A stretch of DNA of 64,000 nucleotides. Origin: Bacillus renqingensis. GTDB lineage: Bacteria > Bacillota > Bacilli > Bacillales > Cytobacillaceae. Shown here in pieces: positions 52,556 to 61,988 of the stretch (position 1 is the first letter of the stretch; each line of letters opens with the position of its first letter). The notes beneath the pieces were generated by a model. That model was not told the DNA's origin and searched no databases. It was given only the letters and a program-made list of their open reading frames with translations. Position numbers and translations under genes: made by a program. The stretch lies in the NCBI RefSeq assembly GCF_016464375.1, contig NZ_JADDIU010000006.1, positions 1 through 64,000 on the forward strand, read 5' to 3'.

Positions 52556-52597
52556 CCAAAAAAACAACCACACTTCGAATTACTAAGTGTGGTTGTA
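52556..52597 (-). terminator. Terminator of the first CNNM/CBS transporter gene
   Basis: ACAACCACACTT pairs with AAGTGTGGTTGT, followed on the minus strand by a T run. Confidence 0.88.
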
Positions 52598-52601
52598 AGA
52601 A

Positions 52602-53954
52602 TTAGTAGAGAGCTTCAGATTTTGCGATTGCCATTTGTTGGACGGTTACGTCGCCAACATTCTCTCTCTTAGTAACTTCAATATATTTTAAATGGTGTTC
52701 TTCCATTTCAATGATTTTAAAGGCATAAGAATCATGAAGAATGATGTCGCCTTCTTTAGCCTCATAATTTTCCGTTAAAATCCAACCGCCAATCGTATCG
52801 ACATCTTCATCATTAATTTCGACTCCTAATAAATCGTTAACTTCACTAACTAAGACCTTTGAATCGATAATATAGTGATGATCCTTTATTTTTCGGACCT
52901 CGGGGATTTCATCCATATCAAATTCATCACGAATTTCGCCGACGATCTCCTCAAGGATGTCTTCAACTGTGACAATACCAGAAGTACCGCCATATTCGTC
53001 CATTAAAACAGCCATATGCATCCGCTCTTTTTGCATTTTAACAAGCAAATCATGAATCGGAATCGTTTCAATCACCCTAATAATCGGACGGGTATAGCTT
53101 TCGAGTGTTGAAGCCATTACTTTTCCATTTCCAATTAGGTCGGTCATGACTTCCTTTATATTAATAAGCCCGATAATATGGTCCTTATCCCCATCAATGA
53201 TTGGATAGCGGGTAAACTTCTCCTCGCGAATGACCCGGAGTAAAGCCTCAAGCGTGTCATCTTTCGATAATGAAACAATTTCTGTTCGAGGGACCATTAT
53301 TTCTTTAGCAATTCGATCGTCAAAATCAAAGATTTTATTCACATACTTAAACTCTGATTGGTTTATTTCGCCACTTTTAAAGCTTTCTGACAGGATGATT
53401 CGAAGTTCTTCTTCCGTATGGGCGATTTCATTTTCTGATACCGGTTTTAATCCAAATAGGCGAGAAACAACCCGTGCTGACCCATTCAATACCCAAATCG
53501 CAGGATACATAATCTTGTAAAAGAGAATCAGCGGCCTTGATAAATGTAGGGTAATCCATTCTGCCTTTTGAATTGCCAGCGTTTTCGGTGCAAGTTCCCC
53601 GACCACGACATGTAAAAAGGTAATCGTTGCAAAGGCAATCGCAACAGATAAAACGGTTACAGCACTGTCGGGAATTTTCAACCCGCGAAAAACGGGACCG
53701 AGCAGATGCTCGATGGTGGATTCCCCAATCCAACCTAATCCTAAAGCGGTAATAGTAATTCCAAGCTGACAAGCCGACAAGTATTCATCTAAGTTTGAAA
53801 TGACCTTTTTAACGGAAGCAGCCTTCGAATTTCCTTCCTCGATTAACTGGTCAATTCTTGAACTTCTAATTTTGACAATTGCAAATTCAGAAGCTACAAA
53901 AAAGGCCGTTAATGCGATTAAAATGGCTATTAAAACCAAGTTAAATATGTCCAA
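52602..53954 (-). CDS. CNNM/CBS-domain transporter (hemolysin-family, MpfA/YhdP-like)
   Basis: 450 residues: CNNM (DUF21) membrane domain with four helices (about 1-195), a tandem CBS pair (about 210-335) and a CorC_HlyC domain (about 350-430). Relatives export Mg2+; B. subtilis YhdP (MpfA) is the nearest functional case by family and gene order. TTG start at 53954 with AAGGGAAC upstream. A sister gene, same strand, lies beyond the MerR gene and both share a leader motif. Confidence 0.88.
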   Translation of the reverse strand: MDIFNLVLIAILIALTAFFVASEFAIVKIRSSRIDQLIEEGNSKAASVKKVISNLDEYLSACQLGITITALGLGWIGESTIEHLLGPVFRGLKIPDSAVTVLSVAIAFATITFLHVVVGELAPKTLAIQKAEWITLHLSRPLILFYKIMYPAIWVLNGSARVVSRLFGLKPVSENEIAHTEEELRIILSESFKSGEINQSEFKYVNKIFDFDDRIAKEIMVPRTEIVSLSKDDTLEALLRVIREEKFTRYPIIDGDKDHIIGLINIKEVMTDLIGNGKVMASTLESYTRPIIRVIETIPIHDLLVKMQKERMHMAVLMDEYGGTSGIVTVEDILEEIVGEIRDEFDMDEIPEVRKIKDHHYIIDSKVLVSEVNDLLGVEINDEDVDTIGGWILTENYEAKEGDIILHDSYAFKIIEMEEHHLKYIEVTKRENVGDVTVQQMAIAKSEALY

Positions 53955-53993
53955 ATAAGTTCCCTTAACCCGCCCTTTTACAACGAGTAAGGT
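53955..53993 (-). promoter_or_regulatory. Leader motif before the first CNNM/CBS gene
   Basis: Minus strand, 5'-3': GAGGTGACACCTTAC, TCGTT, GTAAAAGGGCG. A CCTTAC/GTAAxxGG stem-loop that matches the leader of the second transporter gene. It also contains a possible six-codon peptide (GTG ACA CCT TAC TCG TTG TAA). Confidence 0.4.
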
Positions 53994-54017
53994 GTCACCT
54001 CCCGGTTTATAAAAAAA

Positions 54018-54436
54018 TTAATTTGAAACCTTTACTAGTGATTTCTTTAACGCAACCCTGAGTGAACCTAAATGACTGATTAATTGTTCCTTCTGCTGAT
54101 TATCTAAATTATCTAAAATAGGTAATAAATCATATAAATCACTGTGCAGCTGTTTCATTTGTTGTGTAAGAGCACAAACATGTTTATCTACCTCTGAAGA
54201 GCGGATATCCCTAGCTTTTCTCATTTCTAGTTTTCTCTTAATCTCGTCTAATGAAAAATGTAGATTCTTGCATTCTTCGATAAACTTTAAGTCACGTAAT
54301 GATTCGTCAGAGTAGATGCGGTAATTGGACTTTGAACGCTCTGCCTTGAGCAAACCAATTGATGTATAATAGTCAATGGTTCGTTTCGAAACCATTGCCC
54401 GTTCTGCTAATTCTCCAATTCGATAGACAGCCCCAT
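54018..54436 (-). pseudogene. MerR-family regulator with N-terminal frameshift
   Basis: The main frame encodes MerR residues VSKRTIDYYTSIGLLKAERSKSNYRIYSDESL and a coiled dimer helix, but its first ATG (54395) cuts off the start of the winged helix. Reading further up in frame gives VYRIGELAERAMVSKRT, i.e. the missing residues, then a stop without an ATG. A well-placed ATG at 54436 (GAGGTGG upstream) is one base out of frame because the GGGG run after it seems to have lost one G. Either a true frameshift, slippage at the G run, or a sequencing error. Same gene order as B. subtilis yhdP-yhdQ-yhdT. Confidence 0.65.
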
Positions 54437-54565
54437 TTTACCACCTCAAATACAAAATAAATTAATACTATTATAAAGAAAATAAACCGTACAGTCAAAC
54501 GTTCTGGTTAGGGTAAGTTTGATTATCTACATTTTACGTGCGATTTTTTCTTATTATGAATGGAA

Positions 54566-54597
54566 AATAAAAAACGTCTCCTTATTCGGGAGACGTA
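54566..54597 (-). terminator. Terminator of the second CNNM/CBS transporter gene
   Basis: ACGTCTCC pairs with GGAGACGT around CGAATAA, overlapping the stop codon, then T residues on the minus strand. Confidence 0.8.
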
Positions 54598-55889
54598 GTA
54601 CATTTTTTTACATCGATATACAGGATATGGTGACCTTCTATTTCATTGATTTTAAAAATAAATCCTTCTCTTTCAATTGAATCCCCTTGGTGTACATCAA
54701 ACTTTTGCGTTAAAAACCAACCCCCAATTGTATCTACGTCCTCTTCTGCAAGGGTTGTCCCTAACAGGTCATTTACTTCACTAATCAAGACTTTACCATC
54801 TAGAATAAAGTGATCTTCCCCAAGCTTTTGAATAAGAGGAAGTTCATCGAGGTCAAATTCATCACGAATTTCTCCAACAATTTCTTCAAGGATATCCTCA
54901 ACTGTAACGATTCCGGCGGTACCCCCATACTCATCAGATAATATCGCCAAATGAGAGCGATTCTTTTGCAGCTTGATTAATAATTCCTTAATGGGAATGG
55001 TTTCGATGACGTGAATGGCAGGCTTAATATAATCTTTAAGCGGCTCCGCTCCTAGGCTTTTTTGCTGAATACTATCTGTTAATACTTCCTTAATATTGAC
55101 GATTCCTAAAATATTGTCTTTATCACCGTCAATAACCGGGTATCGAGTGTATTTCTCTTCTTTGACGGTGGAAATAATCTCTTCCAAGGATGAATCCTTA
55201 GAAAGGGTAATAACCTCAGTCCTTGGTACCATGATTTCTTTCGCAACGCGATCATCAAATTCAAAGATATTATTCATGTAGCTGTATTCGGATTGGTTAA
55301 TTTCCCCGCTTTGATAGCTTTGCGAAAGAATCATTCGCAGCTCTTCCTCAGACAAGACAATGTCATTTTCTGAAGCCGGCTTAATTCCAAACAACCCTGT
55401 AATGAAGCGGGCTGAGTGATTGAGAATCCAAATGAACGGATACATGATGACATAAAACCAAATAAGGGGTTTGGCAATTTGCAAAATGATTTCTTCTGCC
55501 TTTTGAATGGCGAATGTTTTTGGCGCCAATTCCCCAATCACAACGTTCAAAAAGGTAATGATAGCGAATGCTAAAAAAAATGAAAGAATATGTTTTAGCG
55601 ATAAGGGCATCTGAATCCAATCAAAAATGGGATTCAAAAGCTCACGGACTGTGGATTCTCCCCGCCAGCCCAAGATTAGCGAGGTAACAGTAATTCCAAC
55701 CTGCGTGGCCGAAAGGTAACCATCCATATTGGAAATAACCTTTCGCGCCGCCTCGGCTTTTTTGTTTCCTTCAGATACTAATTGATCAATTCTTGTTATA
55801 CGCACCCTTACAATCGCAAATTCAGAAGCAACAAAAAATGCGGTAAAAGCAATTAGCAGTGCAATAATTATGACGTTTATCCAAACCAT
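54582..55889 (-). CDS. CNNM/CBS-domain transporter, second paralogue
   Basis: About 435 residues from ATG 55889; an in-frame GTG at 55925 lies in the shared leader. Same domain order as the gene at 52602 and highly similar over the full length (for example [41 protein letters not shown]), so a tandem duplicate around the MerR gene. Probably also a Mg2+ or divalent-cation exporter (YhdT-like). Confidence 0.87.
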   Translation of the reverse strand: MVWINVIIIALLIAFTAFFVASEFAIVRVRITRIDQLVSEGNKKAEAARKVISNMDGYLSATQVGITVTSLILGWRGESTVRELLNPIFDWIQMPLSLKHILSFFLAFAIITFLNVVIGELAPKTFAIQKAEEIILQIAKPLIWFYVIMYPFIWILNHSARFITGLFGIKPASENDIVLSEEELRMILSQSYQSGEINQSEYSYMNNIFEFDDRVAKEIMVPRTEVITLSKDSSLEEIISTVKEEKYTRYPVIDGDKDNILGIVNIKEVLTDSIQQKSLGAEPLKDYIKPAIHVIETIPIKELLIKLQKNRSHLAILSDEYGGTAGIVTVEDILEEIVGEIRDEFDLDELPLIQKLGEDHFILDGKVLISEVNDLLGTTLAEEDVDTIGGWFLTQKFDVHQGDSIEREGFIFKINEIEGHHILYIDVKKCTTSPE

Positions 55890-55926
55890 CGGTCGCCTTA
55901 CTATCGGTAAGGCATGCCACCTCACT
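55890..55926 (-). promoter_or_regulatory. Leader motif before the second CNNM/CBS gene
   Basis: Minus strand: GAGGTGGCATGCCTTAC, CGATA, GTAAGGCGACCG. GCCTTAC pairs perfectly with GTAAGGC; the second arm covers the ribosome site, so the hairpin could gate translation. ATG CCT TAC CGA TAG is a possible four-codon peptide. Confidence 0.45.
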
Positions 55927-56026
55927 TACAAAGATACTGTTTGTACGTTGCTATATATTTAAGTAACGTTTCTATTATTTCAAAAATAATTTTGATTAGC
56001 AAATCGATTGCCCTTTTCGATAGACA

Positions 56027-56048
56027 AAAGGCTGCCAACTTGACAGCT
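56027..56048 (-). terminator. Terminator of the acetyltransferase gene
   Basis: Minus-strand GCTGTC pairs with GGCAGC (one U-G), then CTTTTG. Short stem and weak T run. Confidence 0.45.
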
Positions 56049-56064
56049 CTCACGGTGTTTGTAT

Positions 56065-56625
56065 TTATTTAATTGACTGATGTCTGCTCTTCCATTCACG
56101 GGCAAGCATACTATAAAGGATGATATCATGGTAATATCCGTTTAAAAGCTCACCATCTCTAATCGTTCCTTCCATTACAAAGGCGAATCGTTCTGGAATC
56201 GCTCGGCTCCTTTTATTTTTTACCCCGCAGCGTATTTCAATTCTGTTTAATCCTATTGTAAAAAAGGCATAATTTAGTACCGCTATAACAGAACGTGAAA
56301 TCAATCCGTGCCCTTCAGCATTTTTGGCCAGATAGTAGCCAATACTTGCGATTTTATTGTACCAGTCGATTTGATGAATCCCAATTACCCCAACAAGTTC
56401 CCCTTTATAAAAAATCCCAAGATTATAGGCGATATTCTCGGCGAATTGATTAAGCCATATAGGGATTATAGCTTCAAAATCGATAGGCGACAGCATAGTA
56501 TCCACCCACGGCAGCCACCTGCGTAAATGGGCGCGATTATTCTCCACAAGCTGATAAAGTTTCAGGGCATGATGACTTTGCAAAACTTGCAGTTCAACTT
56601 CATGATCAACCTTTAGTGTGAACAT
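56065..56625 (-). CDS. RimJ/RimL-type GNAT N-acetyltransferase
   Basis: 186 residues from ATG 56625 (AGGAGTTAGCCC upstream). RimL-type fold: LVENNRAHLRRWLPWVD near the N-terminus, IGYYLAKNAEGHGLISRSV as acetyl-CoA loop (the usual QGxG motif is replaced by AEGHG), and LNRIEIRCGVKNKRSRAIPERFAFVMEG. Likely acetylates a protein N-terminus or small amine in the cytoplasm; target unknown. Related to B. subtilis YdaF-type proteins. Confidence 0.85.
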   Translation of the reverse strand: MFTLKVDHEVELQVLQSHHALKLYQLVENNRAHLRRWLPWVDTMLSPIDFEAIIPIWLNQFAENIAYNLGIFYKGELVGVIGIHQIDWYNKIASIGYYLAKNAEGHGLISRSVIAVLNYAFFTIGLNRIEIRCGVKNKRSRAIPERFAFVMEGTIRDGELLNGYYHDIILYSMLAREWKSRHQSIK

Positions 56626-56789
56626 GGGCTAACTCCTAAAATTTTTCTATATCTTATGCAAAGGAAGGCAGGGGTGCTCTTTTAATAGAAATTTTTTCTA
56701 GTATTTAAGCTTTTCCTTTTTTTTCGTTTAATTGTCAAAAATTTAATAACCCGTTTAATAAAAAAAGTGTTAAAATGACTAATATAGAA

Positions 56790-56804
56790 AGAGAATCATT
56801 CTCA
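56790..56804 (+). promoter_or_regulatory. Fur box upstream of feoA
   Basis: AGAGAATCATTCTCA fits the 7-1-7 Fur consensus TGATAATNATTATCA and is a perfect inverted repeat GAGAAT-C-ATTCTC. Predicts iron repression of the feo operon. Confidence 0.75.
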
Positions 56805-56829
56805 ATTAACATAGATAGGGTGATTGGTT

Positions 56830-57054
56830 ATGGTCAGTTCTTTAAAAGCAGGAGAAAAAGGGAAAATCGTAGATATTTCTCATGTTAGTCACCTTGTGCA
56901 AAGACGGCTGCTCGATTTAGGGATTACAGAAGGTTCAGAAGTGTGTGTGAAATGTGTGATGCCGTTCGGCGGTCCAATCATGATTGAGTCATGCGGGCAA
57001 TGTATTGGCATCCGCCGTAAGGAAGCTGTTCAGATGGAAGTGGTGAAAGTATAA
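56830..57054 (+). CDS. feoA: Ferrous iron transport protein A
   Basis: 74 residues from ATG 56830 (ATAGGGTGA upstream; TTG at 56824 is too close). SH3-like beta-barrel; GEKGKIVDISHVSHLVQRRLLDLGITEGS and GGPIMIESCGQCIGIRRKEA are the family pattern. Accessory to FeoB. Its stop overlaps the feoB start as TAATG. Confidence 0.9.
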   Translation: MVSSLKAGEKGKIVDISHVSHLVQRRLLDLGITEGSEVCVKCVMPFGGPIMIESCGQCIGIRRKEAVQMEVVKV

Positions 57055-59057
57055 TGGAAATCGCTCTTATTGGTAACCCCAATACTGGAAAAACATCATT
57101 GTTTAATAATCTAACAGGTTCCTATGAGTATGTTGGCAACTGGAGCGGTGTTACGGTTGAAAAGAAGGTCGGCGTGTTTAAAAGAACAAATGGTTATTTA
57201 ATTGATTTGCCAGGGGTTTACACGCTTAATCCGCTTTCAAAGGATGAAGGTGTCGTGACGTCCTTCTTTTTACATGAACCAGTTGACCGTTTATTAAATA
57301 TTTTAGATGCGTCTCAATTAGAACGGAATTTGCATTTGACACTCCAGTTACTTGAATTCGAAAAACCGGTTCTTATCGGCCTGAATATGATGGATGTCGC
57401 AAATAAACGGGGCATTCAGCTAAATGTTTCGCAGCTTGCGGAAATTCTCGGGGTTCCGGTTGTTCCAGTTGTGGCAAGGAATGGCAAGGGCTGCGACAAG
57501 CTTGAAGAAGTTATTGCCACACAACCAATTCAGCCAAAGAAAAAGAACCTCGTTCATTATGGGAAAGAAGTGGAAGCTGCGATCACGGCGCTGTCTAAAG
57601 AAATTGAAGGTAAAACGGAACATTCACACCGCTTTCTGGCGATTCAATATTTTGAAGGCAATGAATATGTCAGGAACTATTTGCACCAAATTGCGGATTC
57701 CGTGACGCTACGTGCGATTGTTACAAACCTGGAATCCGAACTACAACGACGCTATGATTGTAAATCATTGACTAATTTTATCCATTTAAAAAGAAAAGAA
57801 ACAATTGAAAAAATAGCGGCAGAGGTTGCAGTTAAAACCAATGCTGTGACTCCGTTAAGCGAAAAAATTGACCGGATTGTTACCAATAAATTTTTAGGAA
57901 TCCCGATTTTTCTGTTGTTAATGTATTTGATGTTCATGCTGACGTTTGATTGGGTGGGCACGCCCTTATCAGATGCGCTGGATGCCTTTTTTACCGGTCC
58001 GCTGTCCGATTGGGTTGAAAAGTTATTAACTGCCATACATGCTTCAGGTTTTATTCATGCGTTAATAACGGAAGGTTTAATCGCCGGGGTTGGCGGTGTT
58101 CTAGTATTTGTCCCGCAAATCTTTATTTTATTCTTCTTTATTTCATTGTTGGAGGATTCCGGCTATATGGCCCGTGTGGCATTAGTCATGGATCGAATCA
58201 TGGAATCGGTAGGGTTAAACGGGAAAGCTTTTATCCCCATGATTATCGGTTTTGGCTGTAATGTTCCGGGAATCATGGCCGCTAGAACGATTGAAACACC
58301 TAAGGAGCGGCTGTTAACGATATTATTAACACCGTTAATGTCATGTTCAGCCCGTCTGCCAATCTATGCCTTATTTGTTGGAGCCTTTTTTGCCGGTCAT
58401 CGTGCACTCATCGTTTTAAGTTTATATGTACTAGGGATTGTCGTGGCATTGATTCTGGCAAAAATTTTCTCTTCTACGATCTTAAAATCAGAAACATCCT
58501 TGTTTGTGATTGAATTGCCGCCATACCGGCTTCCACAGTTTCAGTCGCTTTGGCGAAGCACCTGGGATAAAGGAAAAGGGTTTATTAGAAAGGCAGGTAC
58601 ATTTATTTTTGCCGGTTCCGTATTTATTTGGCTGTTATCCTATGTTGGTCCTGGCGGTCTCAATGTGGACATGGACCACAGCTTCCTTGCAGCAATCGGG
58701 GGGGTGCTTGCACCGATTCTAGCGCCAATTGGCTTTGGGACATGGCAAGCTGCTGCATCACTGATTACCGGCTTCCTGGCAAAAGAGGCCATCATTTCGA
58801 CGATGAATATTATCTATTTTGTTCCGAATGATGCCAACCTGCAAGGCTTGCTGGCTGATTATTACACACCGCTTGCAGCTTATAGCTTCATGGTTTTTAT
58901 TTTGTTGTACATTCCTTGTCTGGCAACTACAGCAACCATTTATAAAGAAACCGGCTCGAAAAAATGGACTGTTTTTTCAATAGGGTATGCTCTTGTCATT
59001 GCTTACGTTTTATCCCTCCTTATCTACCAAGGTGGAAAACTATTTGGGCTGGTTTAA
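57054..59057 (+). CDS. feoB: Ferrous iron transport protein B
   Basis: 667 residues. N-terminal GTPase domain with G1 GNPNTGKTS (8-16) and the G3 DLPGVYTLNP, then a GDI-like linker, and a C-terminal membrane domain with two gates and about eight helices, FGCNVPGIMAARTIETPKERLLT containing the conserved cysteine near residue 400. Main Fe2+ importer under low oxygen. Fur-controlled, in operon with feoA and a Cys-rich helper. Confidence 0.95.
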   Translation: MEIALIGNPNTGKTSLFNNLTGSYEYVGNWSGVTVEKKVGVFKRTNGYLIDLPGVYTLNPLSKDEGVVTSFFLHEPVDRLLNILDASQLERNLHLTLQLLEFEKPVLIGLNMMDVANKRGIQLNVSQLAEILGVPVVPVVARNGKGCDKLEEVIATQPIQPKKKNLVHYGKEVEAAITALSKEIEGKTEHSHRFLAIQYFEGNEYVRNYLHQIADSVTLRAIVTNLESELQRRYDCKSLTNFIHLKRKETIEKIAAEVAVKTNAVTPLSEKIDRIVTNKFLGIPIFLLLMYLMFMLTFDWVGTPLSDALDAFFTGPLSDWVEKLLTAIHASGFIHALITEGLIAGVGGVLVFVPQIFILFFFISLLEDSGYMARVALVMDRIMESVGLNGKAFIPMIIGFGCNVPGIMAARTIETPKERLLTILLTPLMSCSARLPIYALFVGAFFAGHRALIVLSLYVLGIVVALILAKIFSSTILKSETSLFVIELPPYRLPQFQSLWRSTWDKGKGFIRKAGTFIFAGSVFIWLLSYVGPGGLNVDMDHSFLAAIGGVLAPILAPIGFGTWQAAASLITGFLAKEAIISTMNIIYFVPNDANLQGLLADYYTPLAAYSFMVFILLYIPCLATTATIYKETGSKKWTVFSIGYALVIAYVLSLLIYQGGKLFGLV

Positions 59058-59077
59058 TTAATTAGGGAGATGATCAT

Positions 59078-59233
59078 ATGATAGCCAGCATTATCATAGG
59101 GGCCGCCATTTTTGGTTATGCTGCTTGGGCGTTGGTGAAATTCATCAATAAATCGAAAAAAGGTAAATGTGCTGCGTGTGATTTGAAGGATTCATGCTCA
59201 AGCGGATGCGGCCTTCCCTCAAAAGTTAAGTAA
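59078..59233 (+). CDS. FeoB-associated Cys-rich membrane protein
   Basis: 51 residues: one membrane helix (SIIIGAAIFGYAAWALVKFI) and a tail CAACDLKDSCSSGCG with four cysteines, as in the small proteins that follow feoB in many Gram-positives. The cysteines may bind Fe2+. ATG 59078 follows TTAGGGAGATGATCAT, 20 bp after feoB. Confidence 0.85.
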   Translation: MIASIIIGAAIFGYAAWALVKFINKSKKGKCAACDLKDSCSSGCGLPSKVK

Positions 59234-59241
59234 TTTCGGAA

Positions 59242-59276
59242 AAGGACTGCTTTTATTTAACAAAAGCAGTCTTTTG
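59242..59276 (+). terminator. Terminator of the feo operon
   Basis: GACTGCTTTT pairs with AAAAGCAGTC, followed by TTTTG. Confidence 0.8.
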
Positions 59277-59335
59277 TATTTTCAGAAGAAATTGTGTAAT
59301 ATTACACTAGACGCTATTAAAAGGAAGGGTTTCAC

Positions 59336-59794
59336 ATGAACAGGGAGGATATCATCCTGCAGGTCTCTGAAAAACTTCGCCTCATTCGGACCGAAGCAGG
59401 CTATACACAAGATAAAATGGCTGAAATTATTGGTGTGTCAAAGAAAACGCTTGTGCAAATTGAAAAAGGAAGAGTCCTCGCCAACTGGTCTACCGTTGTC
59501 GCCATTTGTGCTCTTTTCCGCGAGACGGAGACGGTTCAATTTCTCTTTGGAAGTGAACCACTTGAGGTAGTGGAAACGGTTGCCAGGGAAGGTATCGAAT
59601 TTCGAAAATCAAAAACACTGGGCGGCCGTGTTTGGTGGAAGGTGATTTCCAAGTCAAAAGGGTATATCCTGCAACAAAATATCCTTAGCAAACATTTTCG
59701 GATATTGGATAGAAGAAACTATCGGATTTTTAGCAGTATGGACGAACGTCAATCGAAACAGCGTTTTAAAGAATTAATACAGAGTCAAGAATAA
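59336..59794 (+). CDS. XRE-family transcriptional regulator
   Basis: 152 residues. N-terminal helix-turn-helix (about 9-60, LRLIRTEAGYTQDKMAEIIGVSKKTLVQIEKG), then an unknown basic C-terminal domain (KTLGGRVWWKVISKSKGY; RNYRIFSSMDERQSKQRF). Ligand and targets unknown; the neighbouring feo and PBP genes are on the same strand but separated by terminators. ATG after AAAAGGAAGGGTTTCAC. Confidence 0.82.
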   Translation: MNREDIILQVSEKLRLIRTEAGYTQDKMAEIIGVSKKTLVQIEKGRVLANWSTVVAICALFRETETVQFLFGSEPLEVVETVAREGIEFRKSKTLGGRVWWKVISKSKGYILQQNILSKHFRILDRRNYRIFSSMDERQSKQRFKELIQSQE

Positions 59795-59805
59795 GTGTGA
59801 TGAAG

Positions 59806-59833
59806 AGAGATAGGGACCTCCTGTCTTTTTTCT
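59806..59833 (+). terminator. Terminator of the XRE gene
   Basis: AGATAGG pairs with CCTGTCT (one U-G), then T residues. Confidence 0.65.
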
Positions 59834-59921
59834 TTTACGCAAACAACATTCATAAAAGCTAGCAATTTAACGGAAATTATAGGTGCTATCGTTCATGATG
59901 ATGATGTAATTAGGAGGTACA

Positions 59922-61988
59922 ATGAAAAGTCAAGGAATAAGCGGTATCGTAAAAAGCTTGAGAAAACGGCATTTACTCCAAGTCATGCTGCTGTTGATAT
60001 TAATCGTCATTTTAGTCTTTTTTTGGTTTTTGTATTATTATTCTAAAAATGTAGATATTTCCGGCCTGAAAAATGAACTTCCCCGTCCGATCGTCTTTTT
60101 TGATGGGAATGGGGATCTTGCTAGTAAGCTGTCAGCCAGTAAGAACGAAGGAATTTCCATTTTAGAGGTTCCTAACTCTATGAAACAGGCTGTTATTGCG
60201 ATTGAGGACCAACGTTTTTATCACCATAACGGTGTTGACTTTATTGGAACAACAAGAGCCCTCATCCATGACCTAAAAGCAGGAGAAATGGCGGAGGGCG
60301 GCAGTACGATTACCCAGCAATTGATAAAAAACACACTGCTTACATCCCAAAAAACGTTAAAGCGAAAATTCGAAGAGGTGTTCTTGGCGTTGGCGGTGGA
60401 ACGGGAGTATTCAAAACAGGAAATCCTGCAGATGTATTTAAACCATATTTATTTTGGAAATGGTGCATGGGGAATTAAACAGGCTGCTGGCAAATATTTT
60501 GCCAAAGATGTGAAGGATCTTTCGCTTCCTGAATCGGCGATGCTTGCCGGAGTCATTAAAGCTCCCTCTGCGTTAAACCCGTATGATCATATGGAAAAAG
60601 CCGTGTCGAGGAGAAATCTGGTCCTACTGCAAATGAAGGATCAAGGCTATATCTCGAAAGAACAATACGAACAAGCAAGACGTGAAAAAGTCGTGTTAAA
60701 CGATAAGGGCAATGACCCATTTCGCGGTAAATACCCTTACTATATCGACCAAGTATTATCGGAAGCCATTCATCAATATGGTTTTTCCCAAGATGAATTG
60801 CTGACAGGCGGCTATCAAATTTATACAGAGCTTGACCCTGCCATGCAAACGGCTTTAGAAAAAACATATCGGCGCAATGAATTATTTCCAGCAGGGAATG
60901 ACCAGCTTGTTCAAAGCGGCGGAGTTTTACTTGATCCAAAAACTGGCGGTGTAAGAGCTCTAGTTGGCGGACGAGGCGAACATACTTTCAGGGGCTATAA
61001 TCGTGCCACGCAATTAACGGCACAACCGGGTTCTTCTTTTAAGCCATTAGCTGTATATACCCCAGCATTGGAAGAAGGATGGAAAATTACAGACGTGCTA
61101 AAGGATGAGCAGATGAGCTTTGGTCATTATCAGCCAAGCAATTATGATCATCAATACGCGGGGGAAGTGCCCATGTACGAGGCCGTTAAAGAGTCAAAGA
61201 ATGTCTCTGCCGTCTGGCTTTTAAATGAAATCGGGCTTGAAAAAGGTTTAGATGCCGTGAAGCGTTTTGGAATTTCACTAGATAAGGAAGATCGTCATTT
61301 AGCAATTGCCTTAGGCGGCCTGTACAAAGGGGTGGCTCCCATCGAGATGGCAGAGGCCTTTTCCGTTTTTCCTAATAAGGGTTCCCGCTTTGAGGCACAT
61401 CTCATTAGAAAAATTGTTGATGCTGATGGTAAGGTTGTTGCAAAATGGAAAGGCAAGGCTTCTCGGGTGACAACGAAGGCGGTTGCTGATGATATGACTA
61501 CAATGCTCCTCGGTGTGGTAGAGCAAGGAACGGGTAAAGGGGCACAAATCCCAGGCCGCGAGACGGCCGGTAAGACTGGATCCACTCAAGTACCAATAAA
61601 AGGAATTCATGGCTTGAAGGATCAATGGTTTATCGGTTACACACCACAGCTGGTCGGAGCTATCTGGATTGGTTATGACAAAACCGATGCCAATCATTAC
61701 GTAACCCCAACTAGTACTACGGGAGCAGCAGTTGTTTTTCGCGAAGCCATGACCGCAGCGTTAAAAAATTCTCCAGTCGAAAGCTTTAACGTTCCTCATA
61801 TTGCTCCTTTGATTGAAAAAAGGGAAAAAGAAAAAATATTTGAGAACTTCCAGGAGAACTTTCATAACGAACTCCATAAATGGGAAGAAAAGTGGAATAA
61901 ACAAAAAGAAAAATGGAAAAAAAGGTGGAGCAATAGGGGGGAGGGCCATGGTAAGTGGCATAAGCCAGAAGGGGGACCACACAGTTAG
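59922..61988 (+). CDS. Class A penicillin-binding protein (PBP1A/PbpF-like)
   Basis: 688 residues. Short cytoplasmic segment, one membrane helix (about 18-40), glycosyltransferase domain with catalytic Glu95 in EDQRFYHH and GGSTITQQL (126-134), transpeptidase domain with SSFK (Ser371-Lys374), SKN (425-427) and KTGS (551-554). It polymerises and crosslinks peptidoglycan outside the membrane. PbpF of B. subtilis is the likely nearest relative, unproven here. The last 50 residues are a highly charged, Trp/Lys/Glu-repeat tail (HKWEEKWNKQKEKWKKRW), then Gly/His-rich. Strong site TTAGGAGGTAC before ATG. Confidence 0.92.
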   Translation: MKSQGISGIVKSLRKRHLLQVMLLLILIVILVFFWFLYYYSKNVDISGLKNELPRPIVFFDGNGDLASKLSASKNEGISILEVPNSMKQAVIAIEDQRFYHHNGVDFIGTTRALIHDLKAGEMAEGGSTITQQLIKNTLLTSQKTLKRKFEEVFLALAVEREYSKQEILQMYLNHIYFGNGAWGIKQAAGKYFAKDVKDLSLPESAMLAGVIKAPSALNPYDHMEKAVSRRNLVLLQMKDQGYISKEQYEQARREKVVLNDKGNDPFRGKYPYYIDQVLSEAIHQYGFSQDELLTGGYQIYTELDPAMQTALEKTYRRNELFPAGNDQLVQSGGVLLDPKTGGVRALVGGRGEHTFRGYNRATQLTAQPGSSFKPLAVYTPALEEGWKITDVLKDEQMSFGHYQPSNYDHQYAGEVPMYEAVKESKNVSAVWLLNEIGLEKGLDAVKRFGISLDKEDRHLAIALGGLYKGVAPIEMAEAFSVFPNKGSRFEAHLIRKIVDADGKVVAKWKGKASRVTTKAVADDMTTMLLGVVEQGTGKGAQIPGRETAGKTGSTQVPIKGIHGLKDQWFIGYTPQLVGAIWIGYDKTDANHYVTPTSTTGAAVVFREAMTAALKNSPVESFNVPHIAPLIEKREKEKIFENFQENFHNELHKWEEKWNKQKEKWKKRWSNRGEGHGKWHKPEGGPHS

